A stretch of DNA of 64,000 bases from Cladopsammia gracilis (GCA_022457155.1 JAJGOT010000137.1:1119501-1183500), one strand, 5' to 3'; counted from the stretch's first letter, positions 42,819 through 54,128 are shown. Made by a program: numbers and translations. Notes: generated by a model not told the origin, from the sequence alone.

Positions 42819-42867
42819 GCCAGATTCTCGCAATGAACAAAATCTAGTCCATAATTATCCTTCACTA

Positions 42868-43100
42868 TATATATATATATATATGGAAAGAGAGAAAACT
42901 ATGATGTAATAGCTGTAAAAACATGCTAAAAGGTGTAAAATGGAAAATAACAATGAAAGGAATGCAAAACAAAAATAAGTAAAAACCTTTGCACGAGTTG
43001 AATCGGATTGTACATTGTTATTTTCATTTTACACCTTTTAGCCTGTTTTTACAGCTATTGCATCATAGTTTTCTCTCTTTCCACATATATATACATATGT
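42868..43100. repeat. Inverted repeat with TA microsatellite ends
   Basis: (TA)n at 42868-42883, then GGAAAGAGAGAAAACTATGA and GCTGTAAAAACATGCTAAAA, complemented at 43010-43098. Downstream at 43127 is CCGAAGAGCGGTCGAAACAT, a GTCGAAAC-type motif like those in the Penelope terminal repeats. Confidence 0.7.
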
Positions 43101-43718
43101 TAATTTTCTTATTTTAACTTGATAATAACCGAAGAGCGGTCGAAACATCGTTCAAAGATTTTACCGTTAGTTTTTACTCTTACTTGAATCGGCGAAATGA
43201 AAAATGGGAGAACATCCAAATCCATTGTAAGCGGACTTCCTTTAAGCGGACACCTTTATTACACACACACTTAAAACCGAAATTAAACCAGAACGAGAGT
43301 CGAGAATCTAGTTTGACCGTCAACTATATATCATTTGCCTCGTGGATTCTTGTGCGCCGACTGACCTCCAAGGTGCGGAATTGCAGAAACTTGGAATATA
43401 CTAATTTGCATCTCATTGAATAAGAATAGAGCTCATTGTCTCAATGGCGCGTTCAAAAGCTCTCACTCTGTTTGACTTTCAACTCGCTCATTAAATCCTC
43501 CAACTCTTGCGCTCGAATCGAGTTTAATATCCTAGCTGTCAACTCCCGTTGATTCCCAGTCCCACTCTCGTTTGAATTCGACTTTACCAGGCTGTTATAA
43601 TGGGTTTTCTCAGGTGTCAGACAATAACCCCATTTCTCTGTTTACCGCATGGGCAAATAACATAGGACTTCTATACTACATGTATGTGACAGTCAAAACA
43701 CCACCACTTAATTTTTAG

Positions 43719-43910
43719 GTCTGTATGCAGCAGCTCATGACCTGGACATTGAATGGATTGTTGTTAAAGGCGTCTCGGACTACGCAGATGGCAGAAATTC
43801 TGAGACAAATTCTTGGAGACAGTTCGCGAGTTTAATGGCAGCTTCCCTAACTGCGCATATTCTCAGTAATCCTATTGTTTTCCAAGACTGGCATCACTAT
43901 AGAAGTACAA
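43719..43910 (+). CDS. ROCO gene: C-terminal part of nucleoside-phosphorylase-like domain
   Basis: Acceptor CTTAATTTTTAG and donor ACAA|GTGAGT enclose 192 bp, phase 1 at both ends. It encodes LYAAAHDLDIEWIVVKGVSD, then YADG, and later ASLMAASLTAHILSNP with QDWHHY. This is the C-terminal end of the PNP/UDP-phosphorylase and MTA/SAH-nucleosidase fold. The Asp of VSDYADG corresponds to the catalytic acid, and the final helix is present. Cnidarian immune-type multidomain proteins often carry this domain. The N-terminal two-thirds is not found upstream; the stretch where it should lie is filled by Penelope-derived DNA. Splicing from linker module 3 is in phase but would give a truncated, probably inactive domain. 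Confidence 0.82.
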
Positions 43911-44074
43911 GTGAGTGTTGGACATTCAGGGCGCGTTTTTACTTATTTCTCCCATGCAGCATATTTCACATACAAATACACGAATGTTGTCGATTTTTCA
44001 TGTTTTTGCTCCTTCCATACTCCCACAAGTAAAGCTTTCGGAAGAGTTACTAACAACAATTTATTAAGGCGCGG

Positions 44075-44310
44075 GGGATACCTTCCATGAATAAATTCAT
44101 AAGGCAAAATTTGGGCAGGGATATCTTGGGCCTTTAGAAGCCGATTTCGCTAAAACTTGACAGATATATTTAGGAATAATGAGAGTTCTCCAGTACTACT
44201 TTTTATTCAATGAATCGCGCTTTACGGTAATACTGTAATGCAAGTAAGCTAAAACTTGTAAAACGTGATTTTGTGTCCAAGTTTCCTCCTTGAGAAGAAC
44301 ACAGAGCAAG
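44075..44310 (+). repeat. Dispersed repeat (partner at 20490-20715)
   Basis: GCCGATTTCGCTAAAACTTG, AATCGCGCTTTACGGTAATA and TTTTGTGTCCAAGTTTCCTC in the same order as the copy at 20490. Confidence 0.6.
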
Positions 44311-44743
44311 TTGATTTCACCACTCACTGATCCGTTAAAACCTCTATTGTGTCATATCTGAAGCCGATTTTTCTATTTCAACTTTAATTAAAAGTTATTA
44401 GCTTTTAAAGGAGTAAAATTGTCCATGTTAGAATTTGAACCTTTATATCTTCCCTTTGAAAGCCAATTTAAAAATTTTGCGTCAAAAGGCTTTCCGAGCA
44501 AACACAGATGCAAAAATATATTTATGGTAATTTTTTTTCAACACTTCATGCAGAAAGAACAATGCGTTGCAAAATCGTGTATTTTTAATACCAGACAGCG
44601 CTTTGCACGTGCAATTATTGACGCAGAAACATTACAGAGCCTGTCCGTGAATATTTCGCTCATTTTCGGTATCAGCCGTCGCACTTCGTGCATACTATTT
44701 TCATAAATGCAGACTGATGAGCGGAACCTGTCCCCCGCGACCT

Positions 44744-45027
44744 AAATTCTCTATTTTCGAATTGCCCATAATACACTTTGTTTGCCCCTCAATTTTGCAT
44801 AAACTATTGTTTTTAAATGCTCTTGGGAGGACTGCATACAGAGAATAATTAATCATGCATTTTAATTCACCCATACTCCCTTTCGGTCTGGTCGCGTAGG
44901 GATGAGACCGATATGTGACAACGTTTAATCAAAAGACTGTATTCCCAAGAGCGTTTCAAAACAGTAGTTTATGCAAAATTTGGGGGGTAAACAAACTGTA
45001 TAATAGACAATTTGAAAATAGAGAATT
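44744..45027. mobile_element. MITE with about 90-bp terminal inverted repeats
   Basis: AAATTCTCTATTTTCGAATT, AATTTTGCATAAACTATTGT and GCTCTTGGGA on the left are complemented on the right (CAATTTGAAAATAGAGAATT end). No coding capacity. Confidence 0.8.
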
Positions 45028-45598
45028 CGAACTAATCTAAATGCTGTTTTTCATCAAATTGGTATTTGTATGAATCTGGTTTTCGATGGGTATTTGTTCA
45101 AGGCCTATAAAAATGCAGTGATAAATAAGATTTACGCTTGGACTCAGTATCCTAGCTTGCATTTCTCAAAATTCCCGAACACATTTCGGGCCCGATACCT
45201 ATTTTTAACTTCGGTTTCTGTCAAGTAGTGATGTAGTTTCAGCCCAAAAATCAGCTCAACGTCTTTCCCCCTCTTATGATTTTACTGCTCAGCTTTCAAA
45301 CATTGAATCCTTGTTGGTAAACATACTGCACATAACATAATTTTGGGCCCGAAACGTTTTCGGGACTTTTGAAAATACACACAGCTGTTCTCTCTTACAC
45401 GAGTGGATCGAGAGAGGCGTTAGAAGAATAAAATATTTTACCTTTAGAAATACAATGTAATGGTAGGGACAGCCGCTCCACATCTTAACTCTCCTCTTTC
45501 CTCTTCACCCATTATCAATATGGTTTATCCTACAGAGTAGTAGTGCTCCGAGGATCACCCTGCCCCGCATTATCACCGTATCAGTTTACCTAATTCAG

Positions 45599-45685
45599 GC
45601 GAGTTTGTGAATCAGCGACGATATGAACAGGCTGCCAGAGCTTCACCATCCACCAGTCTTCAGGATTCTGTGCCTCATGGTGAAG
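45599..45685 (+). CDS. Candidate exon after the phosphorylase segment
   Basis: Acceptor TTACCTAATTCAG and donor GAAG|GTAACG give 87 bp, phase 1 to phase 1, in frame with 43719-43910. The product is EFVNQRRYEQAARASPST then SLQDSVPHGE, a disordered-looking tail. A second frame is also open from an ATG in this stretch, so the coding frame is not certain. Confidence 0.4.
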
Positions 45686-45764
45686 GTAACGTAGCATTTC
45701 TTTGAGATGCATATTTATTAACGTTTTTCCTTCACACCTTGAACTGACGGCTTATTGCCTGCAG

Positions 45765-45803
45765 ATGTCACCAAACATTAGTCTGTCTAGTGAGGTCATG
45801 GAG
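45765..45803 (+). CDS. Candidate short exon near the gene's 3' end
   Basis: Acceptor TTATTGCCTGCAG and donor GAG|GTAAGT bound 39 bp. In phase 0 it reads MSPNISLSSEVME and joins in frame to 46700-46900. In phase 1, as continuation of 45599-45685, it stops after five codons. The choice between these models cannot be made by eye. Confidence 0.3.
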
Positions 45804-46167
45804 GTAAGTATAGTCTATTTTTTTCTAATACACGTCAGCTGGAATGCCACCTCTCATATATTATTTATTTATTTGATTAGCTATCGTCTGCGTTAAATGG
45901 AAAGTAAAGGCCAACTACCTAAGTTTGCCTATTGGCTTACAAATTTTGTCACAGCGCAAATCGTTACCTTTTTAATAAAATTAACTATTTGTCCATTTTG
46001 TTTTGCACTTTTAGGATTTGAACAAATGAAACTAAGTTAAGAAGAATAATGCTGAAGCAAAGAAACGGAAGTTTCAAGGTAACTTGTTTTTCTTTACTTT
46101 GATACAATGTTTTCAATACATGTTTTCGATACCCTTGTTTGATTAGTCTGTATTAATTTGCTTGAAC

Positions 46168-46169
<2 letters not shown>

Positions 46170-46211
<42 letters not shown>

Positions 46212-46212
46212 T
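46170..46212 (+). repeat. (AAT)n microsatellite
   Basis: About 14 consecutive TAA/AAT triplets. Confidence 0.95.
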
Positions 46213-46699
46213 TTTTATAGCACTTATACATCGCTGTTCTAAGCGCTTAGGGTTGGAGGTTAAGGTTAGTGTTAGGTTAGGAACTAATGAGATCCCGCAC
46301 AGTGTAGAACTGTTTTTGAAGATATGGATGCTACAGTATAAGAGGTTTTATCTGTCTTGGTTGGAATACCGAGCTTTTATTATCAGGTGCACGAGATCTT
46401 TACCTATCCGTCGAACGTAACACAGTTTGGTCGGTAAACGTGTAATAAGTTTGTTCCTATCCCTGTTTTTTCATTTCAGGGTAGAGAACGATAATTGTTT
46501 TTATTTTCTGCAATGGAGACCTAACACAGTATAATAGTGTGTTTTTTTTATCATTCCTATCTCACTCAAAACATTACTTCAACTGTCACTAGTTTGTAGA
46601 TTAAAAGACATCGATATTGTGTCTTTAACCCTATTTGAACCGGGGGAGACGGAAAGTAGCGTGACATTTGACGTTTCCATGACAACTATCTTTTCGCAG

Positions 46700-46900
46700 G
46701 CATGTCTACCCAACCAGTGGACTTCAAGAGAAGTCAACGAGGCCACCACATCAAGAGGGCAGCCGGAGCTGAACAGGGACGGGGAATACGATCTATCAGC
46801 GGTCTTTAATGACATCTTGTCACGTGATCCGAAAGTGGCAAAGAAGCTGTGCGCGCATGTGATAACACTCGCTGAAGAAGAGCGAAAGCTTCAAATTTAA
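46700..46900 (+). CDS. Candidate terminal exon, charged helical tail
   Basis: Acceptor ACTATCTTTTCGCAG begins ACLPNQWTSREVNEATTSRG and runs through YDLSAVFNDILSRDPKVAKK to a TAA. Charged residues spaced as in an amphipathic helix suggest real coding. It joins in phase 0 to 45765-45803. It may be the last exon of the ROCO gene or of a separate transcript. Confidence 0.4.
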   Translation, partial: ACLPNQWTSREVNEATTSRGQPELNRDGEYDLSAVFNDILSRDPKVAKKLCAHVITLAEEERKLQI

Positions 46901-46904
46901 TTCT

Positions 46905-47915
46905 ATTTTTACGAGTTCCATGGAAATTATTTTTAGTCATTATATTTATCCAAATTTTGAATTTCCCGCTTAAATTGCCATTTAAAGGAAAAAACCCGTT
47001 AACTTTCGTGCAGGTAATTTTACAATTACAACCATTTAGCATCTTTCTACGTACTTTTCACGTCATATAACTTCATCATATTACGCGACCTATTCTCCAT
47101 TAGAAATTTTGAAACGTGCTATGCCCCTCCATGTTTCATTGTCATAGCTGTAAGATTGTAAATACTCATCCACTTATAGCGGCAGCACAATCCCCCACCG
47201 GTCCCAGAAGACCCCCTCGAAAAGCGCCTATTTATTTTTTAAAACACTGACGTTTTGGCATTATGATGAATAGGAGTGCAATTCATAATGAAACCAACTC
47301 CTACATGGCATACACAGAACGTATTGCACAGTCAAGAGGTTTTATGCGTGTGTTACATTGTGCTTCACACCACTAGTTTTCGTTAGCTTGAAATCGAAAT
47401 ATTTTGTATCGTTTTCTGGCTTCTTTAAGACAAAGGGTAAAGTAGAACTATTAGAGAATGAGACATGGCTCTAAAGTACTGGTGTTTTTAATAATATTCC
47501 TCAAAATATACTCAACAAAATTCACAGTTTCTGATTGGTCAATGACGAATGCATAAATAGATTATAGAGTACAAATCCAGGTTAAAAGTGCAATATGAAA
47601 GTTGCGAATATTTTGCACTTACTTTCAAGCTTGGAAGTTCAAGCTTATTTTTTTTTTTAAATGATGTGATCAATTTTTAGATTTTACGCTTAGTTAACCT
47701 GTCAAAAACATTGTTGATTGGTTAAAAATAAAACATTTCTTTGAAACCATTAAGCGTTTCGTGTACACGAGGTTGCGCAGGAGAGAGAGGTGAAAGGTTC
47801 AGAGCTGCGAATGGAAAAGAATACGCTGAAAGTTGCGAAAACGATAAGAGATGTTTTATCTCTTGTTGAAATTGAGTTCACCCATGAAAAAGAGTGTTGT
47901 TTTCAGAGTACAGTG
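46905..47915. other. No gene seen
   Basis: AT-rich flank of the last candidate exon. No repeat boundary recognised. Confidence 0.45.
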
Positions 47916-47918
47916 AAA

Positions 47919-48415
47919 CCTGTATTAAGCGGACACCCTCGAGACCCTCACTGGTGGCCGCTTAATAGAGAGGTCCGCTGAATTCAGGTTCGTTTTACAG
48001 TAAATATGGGAAGAAAATTTAGGGACCCTCACAAGTGTCCGCTTAATAGGGGGGTCCGCTAAATAGAGGTTCATTTTACAGTAAATATGGGAAGAAAATT
48101 TAGGGACCCAAGCAGCTGGTGTCCGCTTAATAGAGGGGTCTGCTGAAAACAGGTTTGTTTTACAGTAAATATGTGAAGAAAATTTAGGTCCCAAGCAGCT
48201 GGTGTCCGCTTAATAGAGGGATCCGCTGAATACAGGTTTGTTTTACAGTAAATATGGGTGGAAAATTTAGGGACCCAAGCAGCTGGTGTCCGCTTAAATA
48301 GAGGGGTCTGCTGAATACAGGTTCGTTTTACAGTAAATATGTGAAGAAAATTTAGGTCCCAAGCAGCTGGTGTCCGCTTAATAGAGAGGTCCGCTGAATA
48401 CAGGTTCGTTTTACA
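47919..48415. repeat. Tandem array of Tigger/pogo-like terminal sequence, about 84 bp x 6
   Basis: The first unit starts CAGTGAAACCTGTATTAAGC, the usual end of Tigger/pogo-type elements. Later units repeat GTGTCCGCTTAATAGAGGGG, TCCGCTGAATACAGGTTCGT and TTTACAGTAAATATGGGAAG. A transposon end appears to have been expanded in tandem. Length varies between units. Confidence 0.75.
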
Positions 48416-48419
48416 GTTG

Positions 48420-49940
48420 CTTACGTGAGTCAGTCAACGCCTATTCAGCGATCATTTTATTTTGCTCCGCGTGGATCACGAAAGTGTTATTTTTCGTCTT
48501 AAAATCAAACAATTTGTTGTTTGTAAAAATGTTTGTTGAATCAACAGATAATTTATAGAACCATTGAAAAAATATACTGCCTTTTTGGTCGTTTTTGTCT
48601 TTGGATCGAGAACCCAGTCAAATGCAACACATGCGCAGTTGACCAAAAAATTGTGACTGGATGTTTTAGCGACTTTCGTCGGAAACGTGCTGATTTCTAC
48701 GGAACCACTCGTTAGAATTTCACAAAATTTGGCACAATAATAGTTCCGAATATGCCAAACACACCTGTCATTAAAAGTTTGAAAACTAACAAAGGAGATT
48801 TTTACAAAACGCAAACATATTAAACCATAAAGTACGGAAGATCCCTCTGTCAAAATTACATGAGACCAGCGTTAATATGCGAATATTTTTACGAGTTTAC
48901 TGGAGAAAAACTGATCGACAAAATCTAACGACTAGATTTTCTGAAAATAAAGGAAACCAAATATTGCAGGCTGATTTACAATCCACCGTGTTTCCATGGC
49001 AACACCCTAAAAGCTCAACAAAAATATTAAAATGTATAGCTTGTTGGTTAATCGTATGCCTCACCAATTTTGGACGCCCAGATGTTAGTGGTCTTAAAAT
49101 GACAATGAATGACGCATAGGTACAGTGAAACTGTTCAGCCACCTTAATACAGTATTTTCGAATTTCTCTGCGATAGTCGCGCGCGCCCGCGTGTTTTTCT
49201 CACTCGACAATACCCTCGCAGTCCACCGTTTTGAACAGTTTTTGAGGAACACAATCGCTCGGATATCGGTTCATCTTGAATGAACGACACCCGTTGCACA
49301 TAAAATGAGAAAACAGACATGTCGGACAGAAATAACATGGGCTTATCACGCTGATTACCGCTGGCTGACAAATGTACAAATTTTCACGAAAGCGTCAAAT
49401 TTGAGTTAGCTCTGTGGGTAACGAAGCACTAATGACTTAAAGCAAAGAAAATGAAAGACAGAACATAATACGACTTCATTACCACACAGACAGTAGAAAT
49501 ACAATGTGTTTTGTTTCTAATTAAAAGATGACAAATTTGTCAGCAAATATAGCGTGTAAATGTACCTTAACACTGAGCTGGGACCTGTACTGAGTTACAA
49601 GAATGTTGGGGTGTTTCTTGGTGTTGCGGAAGCCATTGTTGGTTAGCTTTTGTGTTGTGGTGTGGGTATTGTTCAGTGTCTTTTGAATCTTTTGTTTTAC
49701 GTCATTTGGTGATCACACCATCCGCAACACCAGTAACTACTGAATGTTGAGACTGGGATTGGCCAAATTATTTAAGAGCGTTTTATTCCGTCCTCTTATT
49801 TTTATAATTAGCTAACTAAGAACGAAACAAATCCTGCCCTGAGTGGGCTCCTCGTCTGTAAACAGTTTGTTCTCTAGAAACACTTTCTTTTCATACATTG
49901 AGACCTCGGGTGGGGGTTCCCATATAAAAGGTGACGGGGG
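48420..49940. other. No gene seen
   Basis: Several short open frames without motifs. No credible exon or RNA gene. Confidence 0.45.
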
Positions 49941-49947
49941 TGATCGT

Positions 49948-50113
49948 CTAGACTACGAGTAGTCCCTCCTTTTTCTTCAGGGATAGTAGAGCGAGCGAAA
50001 CGCGAGCACGCGTGAAAATCACCCCACGCGAGAAAGGGGTGATTTTCACGCGCGCTCGCGTTTCGCTCGCTCTACTTTCCCTGAAGAAAAAGGAGGGACT
50101 ACTCGTAGTCTAG
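49948..50113. repeat. Near-perfect palindrome (MITE)
   Basis: CTAGACTACGAGTAGTCCCT and CCTTTTTCTTCAGGGA, with the AGAGCGAGCGAAACGCG block, are mirrored around about 50030. The stem is about 75 bp per arm. Confidence 0.88.
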
Positions 50114-50114
50114 T

Positions 50115-50795
50115 GATCGTGTGTGGCTCCGTTAATTTTTACTTTCTGAAAAATTGTTCCTGTCAGCATATTTTTCTGGATTATTATAGCGGAGCTCTCG
50201 CGGGCCGAAGGCCCACTGCGGAGCCCCATACTCATAGATAGAACCTATGCCCATCATTTTTCATGGTCATGGCTGGCGGAATGTTTCTCGGACGCGCGTC
50301 CGAAACATGTGTGTCCGAGCGTTGGGCAGGACTAGCTCGCAGGCGCATATGACGGGCCAAAACATGCGCGTATGATGTCACGCAACATCCGGGATCTTAG
50401 CAATTTTGGGAAAACACTTTTGATGTTTTGCTGTGTTTAGCGGAGAAAACCGATTCAAATTAAAGTCGTTATTTACCTGCATTTTTTCGCGGTTTGCTAC
50501 TCAAGACAGGGATACTAATTAAGGGATACTCAGAAACCGCTATAGTGGAAAAAGAAGAGCTTTCAGAGATAAAATCTTGCTTCGAGGAACTTCATACGTT
50601 TTAATCAACGTCTGGTGCTTAAAGTTCCCTATAGGAACGGCCGGGAGCGATGAGAGGCGGCTGTATTCGCAGGCTAGTAGTGTAGGTAATGTACCATACC
50701 CGCGCATTGCAAGAAGTGTTAATTGTATTCTGTAATTATCGCAAGTATTGTAAGTGCCTGAATGTGACCTGACATGTGACTGTAAATAAAACATT
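50115..50795. other. No gene seen
   Basis: Contains small palindromes (for example GGACGCGCGTCC near 50291). It also has a block (GCGAATACAGCCGCCTCTCA and complement) shared with about 56306-56345. Confidence 0.4.
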
Positions 50796-51319
50796 AAAGT
50801 GTATATGACAGTGATTGTTTTATTTGCTTGATCGAATCTATATGATGTTCTGATAAGAAAATGAAAAGAAAATTTTCGATATCGATTTTCCTTCTCCGCA
50901 TTTTGGCCGTCCAAAAACGTGAAATTTCACTTCCGGTGTGTTACAAAACCGCGCAAGAAGAAAGACTGGAAATAGTCCGCTGTGACGTCAATACAAGAAT
51001 GCCAGTGTCGCGATTTCTCAGTTCCTCCGTTTTTTGGTGCGTGTTGCTACAACCATAGACAACACACCTTAATAGAACCATGTTTCTTCCTCAGGGCGCA
51101 TCAAAAAATGTGAGGAACTGAGAAACCTCGACACCGGCATTCTTGTATTGACGTCACAGCGGACTATTTGTAACACACCGGAAGTGAAATTTCCCGTTTT
51201 TAGACGGCTACAACGCAGAGAAGAAAAATCGATATCGAAATTTTTTTTCCATTTTCTTATCAGAACATCATGTAGATTCGATCAAGCAAATAAAAAAATC
51301 ACTGTCATATACACTTTAA
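50796..51319. repeat. Large palindrome, about 260-bp arms
   Basis: AAAGTGTATATGACAGTGAT, TTGCTTGATCGAATCTA and GAAATTTCACTTCCGGTGTG on the left recur in complement from about 51060 to 51319 with moderate divergence. No coding sequence. Confidence 0.85.
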
Positions 51320-51529
51320 AGAAAAAAAACACCTTAATATTTCAATTACATCAAGTGTTGGGCATGCGTGTTGACTCTTGATCAGTGGACAAAGATGGTT
51401 GCTAACCACATCCGTAAGCGTTTTGTCAGCTTTTTTCTGACCACTCTCTTCGTTGCACTAAAGGCTTCAGATGCCTGGGCTCCCCCAAATTATCTGCCAA
51501 CCGAAAGGAACGGCAACCATTAACGAAAT

Positions 51530-52209
51530 GATTTGATCGAACAGTATTTTAGCCTCGGTTTTAACTACCCCGAGATTGTCTTTTCTGCTGTTATGTCACG
51601 ACATTCGCTTAAGTCTTTGTCAGCCAAAAAGGATTCTTAGATCTCGAGGGCTTCGACGAAGAAAGCCTTTCTTGAAATGATTTCAGTCTAGAATTGATAG
51701 GGTGGTAAATGCGGTGGACCAAGAGTCGCAGGGAAGTGGAGGTTGTATTGGCTATCGTCAAATGCACCAGCGTCTGGTAAACGACTACGGGATTGTGATT
51801 GATTGAGACACAGTTTGACGAATAGTGAAGAACCCAGATCCTGATGGGGTTGAGTTTCGATCGAGGAAACGATTTAGAAGAAGGTACATGGTACCAGGAC
51901 CTAACTTCATATGGCGTATATCGATGGTCATGACAACATTAATGGGGAGATGCCTGCCGGGAGACCTGATGTTTTGTTTTTCCTTCCAGAAGAATGGAAA
52001 CTACACAGTACAAAACTGCCGCTGATGACAGTGATTTAGATGTTGCAGAAAATCTCTGTGGCACCCGAAACTATCCTCTTGGTTGCTCTTCTTTGTTTGT
52101 ACGTTTAGCAGAACTCATTATGGAAGATAACAACTTACAACTACCAAGAAACACAGATGAAGCTCTGTCCTTATATCTCGAACTACTTCACCATATTCAA
52201 AGTTTGTAA
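51530..52209 (+). pseudogene. Transposon-derived integrase-type gene, core deleted
   Basis: Broken frames give FNYPEIVFSAVMSRHSLKSL, then GSGGCIGYRQMHQRLVNDYG (about 51737-51797) and VEFRSRKRFRRRYMVPGPNF with IW. This is the arrangement seen just before the DDE core of a multi-copy integrase-domain family in cnidarians. After a frameshift come GRPDVLFFLPEE and finally FVRLAELIMEDNNLQLPRN with EALSLYLELLHHI to a stop at 52207, the family's C-terminus. The catalytic core between these blocks is absent and at least two frameshifts are present. Family identification is from memory. Confidence 0.55.
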
Positions 52210-52214
52210 AATTT

Positions 52215-53300
52215 GTCTACTCATTTGTTTGGATGCACAGGTGGCAAAAGACAGCTCAGTCAGTCAAGTTCGAATAGTTTCCAGTTCATCCTAAACGTAG
52301 GATATTTTCAGTCTCTGCCATTACTGAGTTGCGGTGGGAGAAAATGAAAGCCAGGCGCGCTGAGTACATCAACTAGAATGTTATTCTAAGACAGTGAACA
52401 AGTCCTTATTATCTTAAGGAATTGCTCACAGCTAGAGTATGTGAAAGAACTCAAATTGCTCTTCGATCTGCTCAAAATTCTACCCTTTTTGCTGTGCGCC
52501 GCAGAGCGCTTACAAAGGTCATTTTCCCCTTCTACAACTAAATTGTGCAATCAGACATTGATTTGGAAATTCCTAACTCTGATGCAATTGGCAGATTTAA
52601 GGCGGGGGTCTACCTGAATGCCATTTTTCCGCCACTTAACATGGCTTTAATGGAAATATCTCGTTCACGTTTCAAGCAATCCAAAAACCCTCTGCTTATA
52701 ACAGAAAACTACGGTATGGGATGTTTTGTAGATTTTGGGGTGATTTTTGGGTATGTTTGGGAGGAAAATAGTTTTTCTCAAAGGATTGGTAAAATTTAGA
52801 GAAATAAGAAATATTGAAGATTTAGTGAATTTTAAAAATTAGAATTTGTAGTTAATAATTAATAGACAAACACCAAGTTAGTCCACTGGCAACCTGGGGT
52901 GCTCTTGCGTGGGTATGGACTGTCTGTTGGTGTTCCAAAAATCATTTTCTTTCTATATCCCTTCTTAAAACCTCTTAAAATTTCATTAAAACTCAGGGTT
53001 TACCCCCGCCTTAAGGAGAAAGAAAATGATTTTTGGAACACTTTCATTTAAAAATGCTCTTCCAGTGAGCCGTGGACTACTACATACAATAATTATAACA
53101 ACGTTTAAAAACTACCTTATACATTATAATCACAAACTATCCAATAAAAATTTATTTATCTAAATATAATTATCAGAAACCTAAATCTAACCTTATATAA
53201 TAAATTCAACCTTATTTAACGCTACCTATTACAACAGTTTACTAAAAAGTTTTCCTCGATTTCAGCAAAAACAAAGTTAGTTACTAAGTCACTTATGTAT
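52215..53300. other. No gene; one hairpin
   Basis: GTTCCAAAAATCATTTTCTT at 52932 is complemented at about 53020-53040, a hairpin. AGGCGGGGG-type sequence near 52600 is likewise opposed near 53003. No exon recognised. Confidence 0.45.
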
Positions 53301-53311
53301 AAAAGGAGAGA

Positions 53312-54128
53312 TTAAGGTGATTCCTCAGTATTGCACTGCGCATCCTGTACTGCGCATAACACACGTAATAGTCCTTTCATGGCAGCCAGTTGATAAAAAC
53401 ACTATTTTTAGTGAACGGTTTTTAAAACACGCAGCTGGAAATTTCATTTTCTTACGAGTATTTTTCAAAAGGAGAATTACCATAATTTATAAGCAATGAG
53501 CGTGCGCGGTTGAGCAAAATGAGCGCGCGCACATTTCGGAGGATGGAATGTTTTTTATCAAAGGCCCGCAAGCTCGTTACAAAATACGACTGTCTTTTTC
53601 TCTCTAACGAGCATGGTGACCTATATTTTTTATTGCATCATTTTGATGTTAAGTTAATGCTTTTTAAGTTAACAAAGTTAAAAAAAAATTCCTCGACAGG
53701 AAAAAAAGATATCGCTAAAAACGTTCTCAAATCAGTTACTCGTGGGAGCAAATTGTTGACCTTGAAAACATGGACGCGAGGAACGTTTTGAGTCCGTGTC
53801 ATTTGAAGTTGTGTGACTTTTTCATAAATTTTATCTTAAAGTGTTCCCATATGGTGGAGACTTTAACCTATCAAGTTTTTTTGAAGAATTGTGAACTTTG
53901 CTTTCACGGGTTACCGGGAAAAGAAACATGAACCGATCAAATAATGACGTGCGTGATCGGTATTGCTATAGGCATAAATGGGGCAACATTGGTCCATCAC
54001 ATCTCTTTACCGAGCATGGTGACCTATCTTTTTTATTGAATTTTTCGAAACAACTTATGGTAGGGAGCTGTTAGGGAAAATTTAAAAAAAATCGTTCGAC
54101 AACTTTTATTTCTGAGGAATCACCTTAA
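53312..54128. mobile_element. TTAA-flanked TIR element (piggyBac/Kolobok-like)
   Basis: GGTGATTCCTCAG at 53316 and CTGAGGAATCACC ending at 54124 are perfect inverted ends, each bordered by TTAA (53312-53315 and 54125-54128). TTAA duplication is characteristic of piggyBac and Kolobok elements. The interior of about 780 bp has a 93-codon frame without recognisable motifs, so it is probably non-autonomous. ACCGAGCATGGTGACCTAT is repeated inside (about 53608 and 54010). Confidence 0.85.

Larger units (their letters stand above)
43915..45590. other. Intron or 3' flank of the ROCO gene
   Basis: Holds the second copy of the repeat seen at 20490 (44075-44310) and a MITE (44744-45027). No additional domain-coding exon recognised. 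Confidence 0.5.
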
